64,000 nucleotides of DNA from Bradyrhizobium viridifuturi (lineage in GTDB: Bacteria > Pseudomonadota > Alphaproteobacteria > Rhizobiales > Xanthobacteraceae): NCBI RefSeq assembly GCF_001238275.1, contig NZ_LGTB01000001.1:124001-188000 (forward strand), in the 5' to 3' direction. The notes beneath the pieces were generated by a model, which saw only the letters and a list, made by a program, of their open reading frames with translations, made no database searches and was not told the origin of the DNA. Below are positions 27,602 through 36,185 of this stretch, piece after piece. Each line of letters opens with the position of its first letter. Position 1 is the first letter of the stretch. Both the position numbers and the translations under genes were made by a program.

Positions 27602-28758
27602 ATGCTTCCGAAAGCTGAAGCGGCATATTTCGCGATTGCCGACATCTCCGGCTACACCAACTTCCTGGCGGCGGTCGAGCTTGACCACGCGCAGGATATC
27701 ATCGCCGATTTCATGGATGTGGTGGTGAAGGGGCTGCGGCCGCCATTTCGCCTCGCCAAGTTCGAGGGCGACGCCGCATTCGTCTACTCGACCGGCACGA
27801 TCGACGGCTCGCTGCTCCAGGACGCAATCGAGGGTGCCTATTTCAAATTCCGCCGGCGCCTGCGCGACATCCGCCAGGCCTCGACCTGCGAGTGCAAGGC
27901 CTGCGTCGCGATGGGCGATCTCGATTTCAAATTCGTGATCCACCACGGCGAGATGGTGAAGCAGAAGATGGGCGGCAGGGAAGAGCTCGCCGGGCGCGAT
28001 GTCATCCTGGTCCACCGGCTGCTCAAGAACACGGTTGGCGAGAAGCTCGGCGGCCGTGCCTACGCGCTCTACAGCGACGCGGCGATCCGCGCCATGGGCG
28101 TCGATCCGGCGGCGCAAGGGCTCATCCCGCATCACGAGACCATCGACATCATCGGTGATGTGACGCTGTGGGCGCGCGATCTCGAAGCGGCGTGGCAGCA
28201 GGACGACGCACAGGTTCGGATGGAGGTGACGCGCGACGACGCCTACGCGATCCTCGAGTTCGACATCGCCGCGCCGCGGCAGACCGTGTGGGAGTTCATC
28301 ACCGTGCCCGGGCAATGGCGGAAATGGTGGGACGCCGACGACATCGTCGAGGAGTCAGGCAAGGGGCGCCGCGGTGTCGGCACCAAAAATCATTGCGCGC
28401 ACGGCAACCATACCAATGTCGAGGAGACGCTCGACTGGCGCCCGGTCGATTACTTCACGGTCGGCATCACGCTGCCGGTGCCCGGCGCGCCGCGCATCAT
28501 CATGACCCGGGCAGTTCTGGACGGTCCCGACGGAACGTCCCGTTTCGAGCTGCGGATCGCCAAGCCGAAGCCGAAGGACAAGGCATTCCTCGATGGCGCT
28601 GCGGCCAAATTCGCCGAACGCATGACCCAGGCGATGGCCGGCCTGCGGTCGATGGTGGAAGGCAGGCAGCCCGGCGTCGACGCCATGGAGGAGCCGGCGG
28701 CGGCACCCTCGAGCGGACGCTTCCTGACCGAGCCGGTGAAATCCGCGCGCGAGGCTGA
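27602..28758 (+). CDS. DUF2652 (cyclase-like) plus SRPBCC domain protein; 3' end uncertain
   Basis: Residues about 8-190 form a class-III-cyclase-like domain (FAIADISGYTNFLAAVELDH, FEGDAAFVYS, ELAGRDVILVHRLLKN) of the DUF2652 group. Residues about 220-360 are an SRPBCC/START-like ligand-binding domain (AYAILEFDIAAPRQTVWEFI, PGQWRKWWDADDI). The literal frame stays open to 29497, but beyond about 28760 it is antisense to a coherent minus-strand gene. A single missing base near 28750 would give a stop at 28758, as expected for a 385-aa protein. Role unknown; both domains suggest ligand sensing. Confidence 0.7.
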
Positions 28759-28794
28759 AGTCCAGTCGTCGGTTCGGAGGTTAAAGCGCGCCGG

Positions 28795-29391
28795 CTACTT
28801 GCCGGAGCGCGGCAGCTCGCTGTTGTCGCGGATCGCGGCGCGGACCTTGGCCATGGTCGTGGTGCAATATTCCTCGCGTTCCCTGAGGAAGCGCTGCTGC
28901 TGGGCGCGGAAATTGGCAACCCGTTCCCGGACCTCGGAGCCGAAGTCGCCGCGGATGTCGAGCTTCGGGAAGTGGGGCGGCTGCGCCGGCGGCGGGACTT
29001 CGACGACCGTCACCGCCAGGGGTGACGGAGCCGGGGGCAGGCCCTCGAGCACGGTCGGCACCGGAAGCGGAGGCGGCATGACCACCCTTGGGGCTTCCCT
29101 CGGGGCCTCGGCCTCGGGCTTGAACTCCGGTGTAACCTTTGCCTCCAGGGGGGCCTTCGTCTCCAGGCCGGTCTTCGTCTTCAAGTCGGCCGTTGTTTCC
29201 AAGTCGGCCTTTGTCTCCAAGTCGGCCTTTGTCTCCATGGCCGGTTCGGTCGCGGCCGCCGGGGCGGCTGGCGTTGCAGCGGACCGCTGGGCAGGCGCCC
29301 GCGCTTCGGCGTCGGGCAGCTTGCCCTTCACCGACTGTACGAAGGCCATTGTCTGCGCGATCAGGAGATCGCGTTCTTTCATCCACTTCAT
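28795..29391 (-). CDS. Unknown protein with ETKADL hexapeptide repeats
   Basis: 198 aa starting MKWMKERDLLIAQTMAFV. After an Ala/Pro-rich linker comes a run of six-residue repeats (METKADLETKADLETTADLK...) and a Pro-rich part. The C-terminal 60 residues are helical and charged (FGSEVRERVANFRAQQQRFL), like a coiled coil. No signal peptide or known domain. The first codon could lie 30 bases earlier (29421). Convergent with the DUF2652 gene. Confidence 0.6.
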   Translation of the reverse strand: MKWMKERDLLIAQTMAFVQSVKGKLPDAEARAPAQRSAATPAAPAAATEPAMETKADLETKADLETTADLKTKTGLETKAPLEAKVTPEFKPEAEAPREAPRVVMPPPLPVPTVLEGLPPAPSPLAVTVVEVPPPAQPPHFPKLDIRGDFGSEVRERVANFRAQQQRFLREREEYCTTTMAKVRAAIRDNSELPRSGK

Positions 29392-29525
29392 GGCGCACCT
29401 TGAACGCGCGGATTCCAGCAAAGCAACCGCGCGGAATCAAGCGCTCGCCATCATGATGGTTGACGAAGACGCCTGTTTCACAGGTGCGGTGACATAATTG
29501 TGACATTCCCGGGTCGACAGGACGG

Positions 29526-29744
29526 TCAACGCTGGCGGGGATTGGTGTTCGGGACGAACGGAGTACCGACGATCCGGACCGGCGCCTGACGATGAGCGGC
29601 CGCTTGATTCGCGGTCGCCTGGGGCGCTGCGTTGGCCGGTGCGGGCGCCGGGTCGAGCAGGGCGACGACGCCGGCCGCGGCCACGCTGAGCAGCGTGAAG
29701 CTGCCCAGAAGCAGCAAATTGCGGTTGGCTTCGCGTACCTTCAT
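29526..29744 (-). CDS. Small membrane-anchored protein
   Basis: 72 aa: MKVREANRNLLLLGSFTLLSVAAAGVVALL gives one transmembrane helix, followed by an Ala/Pro/Gln-rich exported tail ending VGTPFVPNTNPRQR. No family recognised. Confidence 0.5.
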   Translation of the reverse strand: MKVREANRNLLLLGSFTLLSVAAAGVVALLDPAPAPANAAPQATANQAAAHRQAPVRIVGTPFVPNTNPRQR

Positions 29745-29856
29745 GCGAGGAAAATCGCTTGAGAGGGCATAATGTTCCGATCAAATCTTCAGGCATTTTC
29801 GCGGGGATCGGCCGCGACTTGAGATCGAGCATCAGGAATGGCGCTGGGCGACCTGG

Positions 29857-29931
29857 TCAGAAGATAAGCCGGCCGAGCGGCACCAGGATCGCGGCGGTGA
29901 TGGCTGCGGCAAGCGCGAGGCGGCCGGTCAT
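29857..29931 (-). CDS. Possible short membrane peptide
   Basis: MTGRLALAAAITAAILVPLGRLIF ends at TGA 29857. The same frame is open for at least 50 codons upstream with a basic sequence (RPIRRFGRWLDRQPHRDSSQ) but lacks an obvious ATG; a TTG is possible. Strong single transmembrane helix. Low confidence. Confidence 0.3.
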   Translation of the reverse strand: MTGRLALAAAITAAILVPLGRLIF

Positions 29932-30106
29932 GTGAAGGGTCGAGATCTGCGACGAGTCGCGGTGTGGTTGCCGGTCCAGCCATCGGCCAAACCGCCGGAT
30001 CGGCCGACCCAAATCGATGCGAGCAGGAAGAGGGGGCCGTCGAGAGCGTCCACTCGTGTCCTTGTGCGTGAGTTTCGCGGCCGCGACCCGTGAGCGGGTG
30101 CCAGCT

Positions 30107-30289
30107 TTAGTGGGCGGTGACCGCCTCGACGGGTGCCGGTTCGACGCTCCGGGCCTCGATCAGGTCGGCGTAGCGGCCATACTCCTCGGCCATTTCGAGC
30201 AGCTTTTCGCGCACCGTGGCATCGGTGACCTGGCGGGCCAGCCGTCGCGCCTGATCGGATTGGAAGCGGTAATGTGCTGTGTCGGACAT
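30107..30289 (-). CDS. Small conserved hypothetical protein
   Basis: 60 aa, MSDTAHYRFQSDQARRLARQVTDATVREKLLEMAEEYGRYADLIEA: mostly alpha-helical. Similar short proteins with this RRLA...LLEMAEEYxxxA pattern are frequent in rhizobia; function unknown. Start at 30289 rather than 18 bases upstream because the conserved part begins at MSDTAH. Confidence 0.6.
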   Translation of the reverse strand: MSDTAHYRFQSDQARRLARQVTDATVREKLLEMAEEYGRYADLIEARSVEPAPVEAVTAH

Positions 30290-30342
30290 CGTGGGCTCCT
30301 CACACATGTGTAAGGGCCACCAGGCAAAGGTTCATCAAGCCG

Positions 30343-30525
30343 TCATTGGAGGGTCTGCGGGCGACCGGTCAGAGCGGTCGCGCTCCCAGCCTTGTCCTCG
30401 CGGACCTCGACCTCGAACCAGCCCATCTCCTTCAGCTCGCGTGCCTTCTTCTCGGCCGCGTCTTCGCTGTCGCGCTTCAGCACGATTTGGCTGGTGCCAT
30501 CCCGGGCAAGGATCAAATAGGTCAT
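30343..30525 (-). CDS. Small conserved hypothetical protein
   Basis: 60 aa, MTYLILARDGTSQIVLKRDS then a charged helix (AAEKKARELKEMGWFEVEV). No signal or membrane segment. The reading frame extends upstream without a plausible start. Function unknown. Confidence 0.5.
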   Translation of the reverse strand: MTYLILARDGTSQIVLKRDSEDAAEKKARELKEMGWFEVEVREDKAGSATALTGRPQTLQ

Positions 30526-30698
30526 TGGCTGAGTCCCATCCCGCATTCTGCATACCGCGTTTCGGGCCGCAAGGACAGAAGCAAGACGAAGGATGGGTGA
30601 TGCTACGGGGATGATCCCCCAATTCCTGCCAAGGCAGACCGTCGGGTGCTGCTTCCGGCCAGCCCTGGCGCGCGGGGCTGGCTCGGAAGCTGCACGCC

Positions 30699-30944
30699 TC
30701 AGCGCTTCACCACCACATCGATGTGACGGTTCCTGTCGTCCCATCGACCGGTCTGCAGGCAGCTCTGCCGGTAGCTGTCGCAGACGGCGAGATCGCCGCC
30801 ATGGGTGCGATTCCAGGTCTTGCAGCTCGAGGCGATGTACGAGCAGGTGCACTTGCCCGACGCGCATTGGCGCTCGACGGCAGTTTCGGCGGATGCCGCT
30901 GAAATGGTGGCGGTCAAGGCGGCAAGCAGGATCAGTGATCTCAT
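30699..30944 (-). CDS. Small secreted Cys-rich protein
   Basis: 81 aa. Signal peptide MRSLILLAALTATISAASA, then about 60 residues with six cysteines (QCASGKCTCSYIASSCKTW, AVCDSYRQSCLQ), expected to form three disulfides. First of three consecutive minus-strand genes for small secreted Cys-containing proteins. Family not recognised. Confidence 0.6.
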   Translation of the reverse strand: MRSLILLAALTATISAASAETAVERQCASGKCTCSYIASSCKTWNRTHGGDLAVCDSYRQSCLQTGRWDDRNRHIDVVVKR

Positions 30945-31008
30945 GGTGACTCCCAGGGATGAAGGAGCCCCGAGCGGCGACAGCATCGAGCCGAGCAGGA
31001 CCGGTGAC

Positions 31009-31242
31009 TTAACGTTGCGTGCAGACGAAGCGGGTGCCGTTCTTGGTCGTGCCGGTGGTGCGGCTACCCTTCTTCGCAACCGGATAGTTGTTGCCGGTCG
31101 AGAAACCGGTCAGGTGGATGTGGGCGGTATCGCCGCCATCGTACGACCCCGAGACCAAGCCGGGCGCCGAGCACGTCCAGCTGGCGGCGCTTGCCGGGAT
31201 GCAGCCCATGGCCAGGAAGACGACGGCCATTCCGATCTTCAT
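31009..31242 (-). CDS. Small secreted protein
   Basis: 77 aa. Signal MKIGMAVVFLAMGCIPASAA followed by SWTCSAPGLVSGSYDGGDTA, with two mature cysteines (first and last part, ending FVCTQR) likely bonded. Basic and Gly/Thr-rich. It lies 8 bp downstream of the next upstream secreted-protein gene, so they are co-transcribed. Confidence 0.6.
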   Translation of the reverse strand: MKIGMAVVFLAMGCIPASAASWTCSAPGLVSGSYDGGDTAHIHLTGFSTGNNYPVAKKGSRTTGTTKNGTRFVCTQR

Positions 31243-31250
31243 GGCTGGCC

Positions 31251-31628
31251 TCAGAAGCTTGAACCGTTGCGGCGGCGAACAGTGACGTTGATGCCGTTCT
31301 CCGCCATGCAGCTCTTGTAGGCCATGCCCTGGGACTCGTTGGCCTTCATCGCGTTCCACTGTGCGGCGGTGACGCCGGCCTGGGCGAGGCACTTCGCCTT
31401 TACCTTGCCGGCGTCGGCCCGGCCGCCGCTGTCACGGCAGAGCCGGTAGGGGCCGGCCTTCGAGGCCGGTACCTGATAGGCGCGCCATTGTTCGAGCGTG
31501 AAGCCGTACTTCTTCATGCAGGCCAGCGCCTGCGGTGTATCGTTGCGCTCCTCGGCGAGCGCCGATCCGGCGAGAACGGCCGATGCGACGAATATCGTCA
31601 ACGCAACGGCAGTCGAAAGCAAGTTCAT
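31251..31628 (-). CDS. Small secreted Cys-containing protein
   Basis: 125 aa. Signal MNLLSTAVALTIFVASAVLAGSALA. The mature part has two related halves: ALACMKKYGFTLEQWRAYQV...YRLCRD and KCLAQAGVTAAQWNAMKANE...YKSCMAENG, each with a C-x(n)-QW-x(n)-C pattern, suggesting an internal duplication with one disulfide per half. It leads the secreted-protein cluster. No family name known. Confidence 0.65.
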   Translation of the reverse strand: MNLLSTAVALTIFVASAVLAGSALAEERNDTPQALACMKKYGFTLEQWRAYQVPASKAGPYRLCRDSGGRADAGKVKAKCLAQAGVTAAQWNAMKANESQGMAYKSCMAENGINVTVRRRNGSSF

Positions 31629-32008
31629 GAATATCCCCTAAGATTGAAAAACTGACAATTTACATGCTTGCATTGTGTCGGCAAGTGCCCGTCGCCGCGG
31701 CCCGGTCTGCGGTGCGCTATTCGAGATAGAGCCGAGCGGCGCACCGGAGTACGGCACATCGCAACACGTCTTCGGCGTAACAAATTGCGGGGAGCGTTTA
31801 CTGCAAAGGCGATGGCGGGAAGCGGCAAAGCATAAAACAAATTTCCGGCGTGCAATTGCCGCGGGCCACGGCACCGACATTGAAAGCGCGGGCGGGGAAC
31901 ACCGGATGAATACGGCTCCCCCTGTACGTTGTGGGCAATCCGGCGTAGCGCTTTGATTGAATCGGAAATACGTGCTCGGCTTGGCCTTGGGGACGACGCT
32001 CGGCGTGA
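31629..32008. other. Intergenic region, no gene seen
   Basis: About 380 bp left of a possible gene remnant. It is less GC-rich than its surroundings near 31629-31680. I see no convincing gene; the promoter of the secreted-protein cluster probably lies at its left end. Confidence 0.5.
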
Positions 32009-32278
32009 GCCGCAAAAAATCTGGTTGGAGGACTCGATGCCCAGGCACTTCGGTTTGAAGGCAACATTGGCGGCAGGACGGTCGGCGTTCACGGGATCAT
32101 CACGAGACTTACAGCAGCGGACCGCGTCGGCATCTGCATCGAAAAACCGCGCTCCGGCCAGCCCACCAGCGTCCAAGCTCTCGTCGTCGGAGCTGCCGTA
32201 TTCTCCGGCGAGCTGGCGGGGCTGCTGCGGCCGGCGCTCGAACTCAGCGGACTGAAGATCACGCCGAGGTATGGCTAG
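32009..32278 (+). pseudogene. Possible gene remnant without a start codon
   Basis: A stop-free frame reads LVGGLDAQALRFEGNIGGRT...DRVGICIEKPRSGQPTSVQ...LAGLLRPALELSGLKITPRY and has the look of coding sequence, but no ATG, GTG or TTG is placed well. Frame 0 upstream (31929 on, REPQKIWLEDS) would join it if one base were missing near 32035, as in other genes here. It may be a complete small gene damaged by error or a true remnant. Family not recognised. Confidence 0.35.
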
Positions 32279-32284
32279 CCAGCC

Positions 32285-32467
32285 TTATGGCTGGGACGGC
32301 TCGCGCTTTTTCTCGCGCTTCAGGTCCATGCGATCGATGCGTTCATCGATCAGCCGATTCAGCCTCTCGTCCTGCAGCGAATCCTTCTTGAACAACCCGC
32401 CGTGCAGACGATAGGCGAGGAGGAGCAGGACGACCGCCGCGCCCACGAGATAGTACGACCAGTCCAT
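32285..32467 (-). CDS. Small membrane protein with coiled tail
   Basis: 60 aa: MDWSYYLVGAAVVLLLLAYR is one transmembrane helix, then a charged helix (DERLNRLIDERIDRMDLKREKKRE). Common form among small inner-membrane proteins; no family assigned. Confidence 0.55.
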   Translation of the reverse strand: MDWSYYLVGAAVVLLLLAYRLHGGLFKKDSLQDERLNRLIDERIDRMDLKREKKREPSQP

Positions 32468-32670
32468 TATTGGAACCGCGCCTGGCAGCCTCTCTTGTCG
32501 CAATGCACCGAGGGTAAGGCGAGTTCGGGCGCCTTGTCCAACGCTATCCTCGGCCGGGCCTGCCGAACGTGTTTCGAAGCATCAATGGGATGTCGCGGCC
32601 GCAACACGGACGGCTTCGGCGGCCGCGCGAGGTGCAGCGCCGTGGCCGGCCAACCTGGCGCAGGGAAAGT

Positions 32671-32985
32671 TTAGTTTGAGCCCGCGAGAATGATCAGATT
32701 GTTATACACGGGCGTCGCAATGAAGGCGACCACATAGGCCATCTGGCGTTCGCTCTTGCCGCGCCAAAGCATCCACATCACGAGATAGGTCAAGCCCAGC
32801 TTGGCAATCAGCCACCATTCACCCAGCCACTCCTGCGTGAACCGCATGAACGGGTTCAGTTCGCCCATTCCGCGCTGCAATATCTCGTTGGTGGTGATGA
32901 GATCCGAGTAGCCCATCAGCAGGGCTGAGACCAGCAGCATTGCCTTCAGCAATGATGTCTGCGCCTGCAACTGCTTTTCCGTCAT
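32671..32985 (-). CDS. DUF5658-like small membrane protein
   Basis: 104 aa with three or four hydrophobic helices (LLKAMLLVSALLMGYSDLIT, WWLIAKLGLTYLVMWMLW, MAYVVAFIATPVYNNLIIL). SDLITTNEILQRGMGELNPFM fits the signature of DUF5658 membrane proteins. Function unknown. Confidence 0.7.
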   Translation of the reverse strand: MTEKQLQAQTSLLKAMLLVSALLMGYSDLITTNEILQRGMGELNPFMRFTQEWLGEWWLIAKLGLTYLVMWMLWRGKSERQMAYVVAFIATPVYNNLIILAGSN

Positions 32986-33136
32986 CCGGTACCTGCCCGA
33001 AATCCGCGTGTGGCTCGTTGTTCCACAATTTTGCGAACTATTTTCAGCGAGCGCAAGCCTCTACGACCCGGTTGTCCAACGCCAAGTCTTCCGGACCGCG
33101 CTGCAACCCGGCGTGCGATGGGCCAGCGGGGAGGGC

Positions 33137-33211
33137 TGGTGCCGGCTGAGGGGATTGAACCCCCGACCTTCAGTTTACAAAACTGCTGCTCTACCGCTGA
33201 GCTAAGCCGGC
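33137..33211 (-). tRNA. tRNA-Thr (TGT)
   Basis: On the minus strand the 75-nt sequence starts GCCGGCTTAGCTCAGCGGTA and ends GGTTCAATCCCCTCAGCCGGCACCA in the expected form. Acceptor arms GCCGGC/GCCGGC pair, the D-loop and T-loop are normal, and the anticodon loop TTTGTAA places TGT at 34-36. The CCA end is encoded. Confidence 0.95.
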
Positions 33212-33333
33212 GACATGGGAATGATTTGCGCGCTCGCATAGCAGACTTGGCGCGCCAGAGCCAGAACCTGGCGGCCAGAACCAACGCCCCGGACGTCCCG
33301 AATTAACCGCCTGGGTGCCATGGGCCCGGTAGC

Positions 33334-33360
33334 AAAAAGACGGCCCGCAGGCCGCCTTTT
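33334..33360 (-). terminator. Rho-independent terminator
   Basis: Read on the minus strand, AAAAGGCGGCC-TGCG-GGCCGTC-TTTTT forms a strong hairpin with a U-run, 25 bp after the stop codon of the gene ending at 33385. Confidence 0.8.
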
Positions 33361-33384
33361 GCGCCGTCAGCGTGGTGCCTGAGC

Positions 33385-33819
33385 TTACTGGCAGGGATGC
33401 TGGAGGCCGTCGCTGCCGCGGAACCAGGTGCCGGGGGTGCAGACAAAGCCGTTCTGCCGGGCATACTCCTCGCCGCCCATCGGGGCACGGCCATAATAGT
33501 CCGGGCCGCCGAACGGGGCGGTCGCGATTGCGGCCGCCGTGCCGACCGCGCCACCCACCACGCCTGCTGCGACGCCGGCGGGGCCGGGGTCATACCGGTT
33601 GTAGCTGCGCTGCCAGTCGCCGTCCCGCCGATAGCCGTGGTGGCGATAGGTGGTGCGCGTGGTGCCCGGTGCCATGGTCTGGCATCGGGCGTTCGGGTCG
33701 GCATTCGAGCAGCGCGCGGCGGTACCGATGGTCTGTTGCGCCATCGCGGAGCCGGCCAGTACCGAGGCGAGCAGGGCTGCTGCGCCCAGGAAGGTGCCGC
33801 GCATCTTGAGCTGTGTCAT
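33385..33819 (-). CDS. Exported glycine-rich conserved protein
   Basis: 144 aa. Signal peptide (FLGAAALLASVLAGSAMA). The mature region has RCSNADPNARCQTMAPGTTR, a basic tyrosine-rich part (YRHHGYRRDGDWQRSYNRY), then a hydrophobic Gly/Ala stretch (AGVAAGVVGGAVGTAAAIAT) that may be a membrane or glycine-zipper segment, ending FVCTPGTWFRGSDGLQHPC. Similar proteins are common in Bradyrhizobium. Function unknown. Confidence 0.65.
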   Translation of the reverse strand: MTQLKMRGTFLGAAALLASVLAGSAMAQQTIGTAARCSNADPNARCQTMAPGTTRTTYRHHGYRRDGDWQRSYNRYDPGPAGVAAGVVGGAVGTAAAIATAPFGGPDYYGRAPMGGEEYARQNGFVCTPGTWFRGSDGLQHPCQ

Positions 33820-34014
33820 GCAAGGTCTCCTCTCGTCGTTGTGACGAGCTAATCTCGCCGCGCCGCGCCTGTTCCGGCGCAGCCTTGCCCTGCGTTCAAA
33901 CCAGTGTGAAGTTCCGCAGCTCTCGCGCATGATGTGTTCCGGACCATGCTGCCTTCGACGGGAATTGCATGTACAGCGGTGTTCGACTGATGTCGGCGCC
34001 GGCGCGGGGGATTG

Positions 34015-34707
34015 ATGTTCGGAATCTTGAGTCTTGGCTTTCTGCTCGGCATGCAGCACGCGCTGGAGCCGGATCACATCGCAGCGGTATCGAGCATCGC
34101 GGCGCGCCGGACCCATGTCGGTGACATCGTCAAGCATGGCCTGACCTGGGGGCTCGGTCACACGCTGACGCTGTTCATTTTCGCCGGCGTCGCGATCGTG
34201 CTCGGTCGGGCGATCCCCGAAACGGTTTCGCAGCCGATCGAGACCGCGGTCGGCGTCATGCTGGTCGGTCTCGGCGCGCATGTGTGGTGGCGGCTGTGGC
34301 GCGACCGCGTGCACTTCCACAGTCATTCGCATGGCGACACTACGCACTTCCACGCCCATAGCCACGCGGGCGAGACGCTACCCCATGTCAGCGCCGCGCA
34401 CAGCCACGCGCACGGCTTCCGCTGGCGCACGCTGCTGGTCGGCCTGATGCACGGCATGGCCGGATCGGCGGCGCTGTTGGTGCTGACGGTGTCGCAGGCG
34501 CCGAGCCCGGCGATCGGACTTGGCTATGTCGCGCTGTTCGGTGTCGGCTCGATGATCGGCATGGGCGTGCTGTCCAGCGTGATCGCGGTGCCGCTCGCAG
34601 CCTCGGCGCGCTGGCTGACCTGGGCCAATCGCGGCCTGCAACTGGCGGTCGGTGCGGTCACGATTGCGATCGGCGTCCACTCGATCGTCGCGAACGCCTT
34701 CACCTGA
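34015..34707 (+). CDS. NiCoT/HoxN-like nickel or cobalt transporter
   Basis: 230-aa integral membrane protein with about six helices. It starts MFGILSLGFLLGMQHALEPD: HALEPDHIAAV matches the H-x4-DH signature of nickel/cobalt permeases, and GLTWGLGHTLTLF is the second conserved block. A cytoplasmic His-rich loop (HFHSHSHGDTTHFHAHSHAG) and a third motif (VGLMHGMAGSAALLVL) follow. No riboswitch is visible upstream. Substrate is inferred from the family. Confidence 0.85.
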   Translation: MFGILSLGFLLGMQHALEPDHIAAVSSIAARRTHVGDIVKHGLTWGLGHTLTLFIFAGVAIVLGRAIPETVSQPIETAVGVMLVGLGAHVWWRLWRDRVHFHSHSHGDTTHFHAHSHAGETLPHVSAAHSHAHGFRWRTLLVGLMHGMAGSAALLVLTVSQAPSPAIGLGYVALFGVGSMIGMGVLSSVIAVPLAASARWLTWANRGLQLAVGAVTIAIGVHSIVANAFT

Positions 34708-34878
34708 CACGGGCTCGCCCAGCGCGGCCGTTAACGATTTCTGATCCCGCTCGGCCGCATTGACCGGTTGCCGATGCTTACGCGTTAGGCTTACCGCCAG
34801 TTTGGCCGGCGTCCTTAACCCTTCCGCCAAGCCGTTGGATTAGGCTGCTCCTGGAACAATTCGGGACGCTGGGTGAAC

Positions 34879-35351
34879 ATGCGCGGAAGTCTTGCGCTGG
34901 CGATATTGGCTGCGATGACCTCGACGGCGCTGGCCGGCGGCGGTTTCGACATTGTTGTGCCCAACCGTCCCGGCGTGCCCATCATCATCAACGGCGTCGA
35001 CGCTCCTATGCCGTGGTCGAAAGCGCGATGGGGCTTGCCCGCAACGACTCGCTGGTGCCGACCGTCTACGGCGGCCGCCCGATCGATCCGGTGCCGAACG
35101 TCGGCCATTATTATCCGAGCCTCGGCCACATGCCGGGTTACGGCCGCCTCGAGATCGAGCCGCCGGCCAACCGCCGGCTGCCTCAGCCGGCCGAGAGCTA
35201 TCACCAATCGTGGGGGGCGCAATCCGCGCCGCTGCCGGCGCAGTCCAACGTGCCGGTCGATCCGCCGCCGGTGATCTATGCACCGCAATTCAACGGGCCG
35301 CGGCCGGTGCCGGGTCCGCCGATGCGGCCACCGCGACCGAGAGGCCCCTAG
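34879..35351 (+). CDS. Exported Pro-rich protein, one-base deletion
   Basis: Two frames form one protein of about 157 aa. The signal peptide part is MRGSLALAILAAMTSTALAG with FDIVVPNRPGVPIIINGVDA; one base added near 35003 continues as SYAVVESAMGLARNDSLVPT and the Pro-rich body (VNYYPS-type: VGHYYPSLGHMPGYGRLEIE, PVPGPPMRPPRPRGP). Secreted, function unknown. GTG 34873 is an alternative start. Confidence 0.65.
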
Positions 35352-35442
35352 ATCAGGAGCCCTCGGACAGAGGGCCCTTCATAGCCATCAAGAGCTACGC
35401 GACGACAACAAGACCTACAGGCAAGATTTACAGGAGAGAGTA

Positions 35443-35876
35443 ATGCGTCAAATGATCAAAGGACTGATTGCGGCAGTGGCCGTCCTGGTGGCCGCACCCG
35501 CAATGGCGTGCGGCTTCAACCCGTGCGGCTATTCCGCGCCCGTCGTGAACTACGGCTGCGGCGGTTGCGGTGGCTACGGCTATAGCTATGGCTATGGCGG
35601 TTACGGCGCGGTCGAACGCCTGCCCGACCCGGATGCGGCTATCCCGACACGGCTCAACAGTACTACTACGTCAACCAGGGACCGGCCTACACCGGCCCGG
35701 GCAATTGGGCGCCGCGTCCGTACTACCGCCAAGGCTATGGCCGTCCGTATTACGGTTATCGCCACTATGGCTACCGTCACTACGGTTACCGCCATCACTA
35801 CGGCTATCGCTATGGCTACGCGCATCGCGCGCCAGCCTATCACTATGGCCACCGCGTGCTGCGCCGCTATTACTGA
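35443..35876 (+). CDS. Exported Gly/Tyr/His-rich repeat protein, one-base deletion
   Basis: About 144 aa after correction. Signal MRQMIKGLIAAVAVLVAAPA, then CGFNPCGYSAPVVNYGCGGC and GYGYSYGYGGYGAVERL. The literal frame then turns to nonsense. One base added at 35638 gives DAGYPDTAQQYYYVNQGPAY, followed by YRHYGYRHYGYRHHYGYRYG and a stop at 35876. The YGYRH-type repeats resemble secreted structural or adhesive proteins of rhizobia. A hairpin follows the stop. Confidence 0.7.
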
Positions 35877-35899
35877 TCCGGCGATCGGTCGAAAGCATC

Positions 35900-35930
35900 A
35901 GCGCCCGTTCGCGTGACGCGAGCGGGCGCT
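35900..35930 (+). terminator. Hairpin terminator candidate
   Basis: AGCGCCCGTTCGC-GTGAC-GCGAGCGGGCGCT forms a 13-bp stem with one wobble pair, 24 bp after the preceding stop, followed by a weak T-rich run (GTTCGTTT). The remaining 35931-36185 shows no gene. Confidence 0.6.
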
Positions 35931-36139
35931 GTTCGTTTGACGATTGAAGCCGGGTCGGTTCGGCCGCATCCCCGCTAGTGACCGCAGGTGCGCGCTGCCA
36001 AAATATCGAAAACAACCCCATGCAAAGGAGCCGGCGGCGATCGGCGTTCGACAGGGCGACTTGACACGTCGGGCAAATCAGGGGTATTTTTCTAATATTC
36101 CGAAATTGTGCGAGCGCCGTCCGCAAGCGCTCCGGACCG

Positions 36140-36173
36140 CAAGCGCTGCGGCCCATCAAGCGCTGCGGCCCAT
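36140..36173. repeat. Two tandem copies of a 17-bp unit
   Basis: CAAGCGCTGCGGCCCAT occurs twice in a row, with a diverged third copy just upstream (CGCAAGCGCTCCGGAC). Lies immediately downstream of rlmB's stop. Confidence 0.7.
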
Positions 36174-36185
36174 CGAGATATCAAG

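Noticed and set aside
29139..29260. CRISPR-like short repeats
   Set aside because: The repeats are 18 bp, contiguous without spacers and in frame with the ETKADL protein repeats.
28759..29497. C-terminal extension of the DUF2652 protein to 631 aa
   Set aside because: The extension is antisense to a coherent minus-strand gene and is Ser/Lys/Val low complexity; it probably arises from a missed stop after a base deletion.
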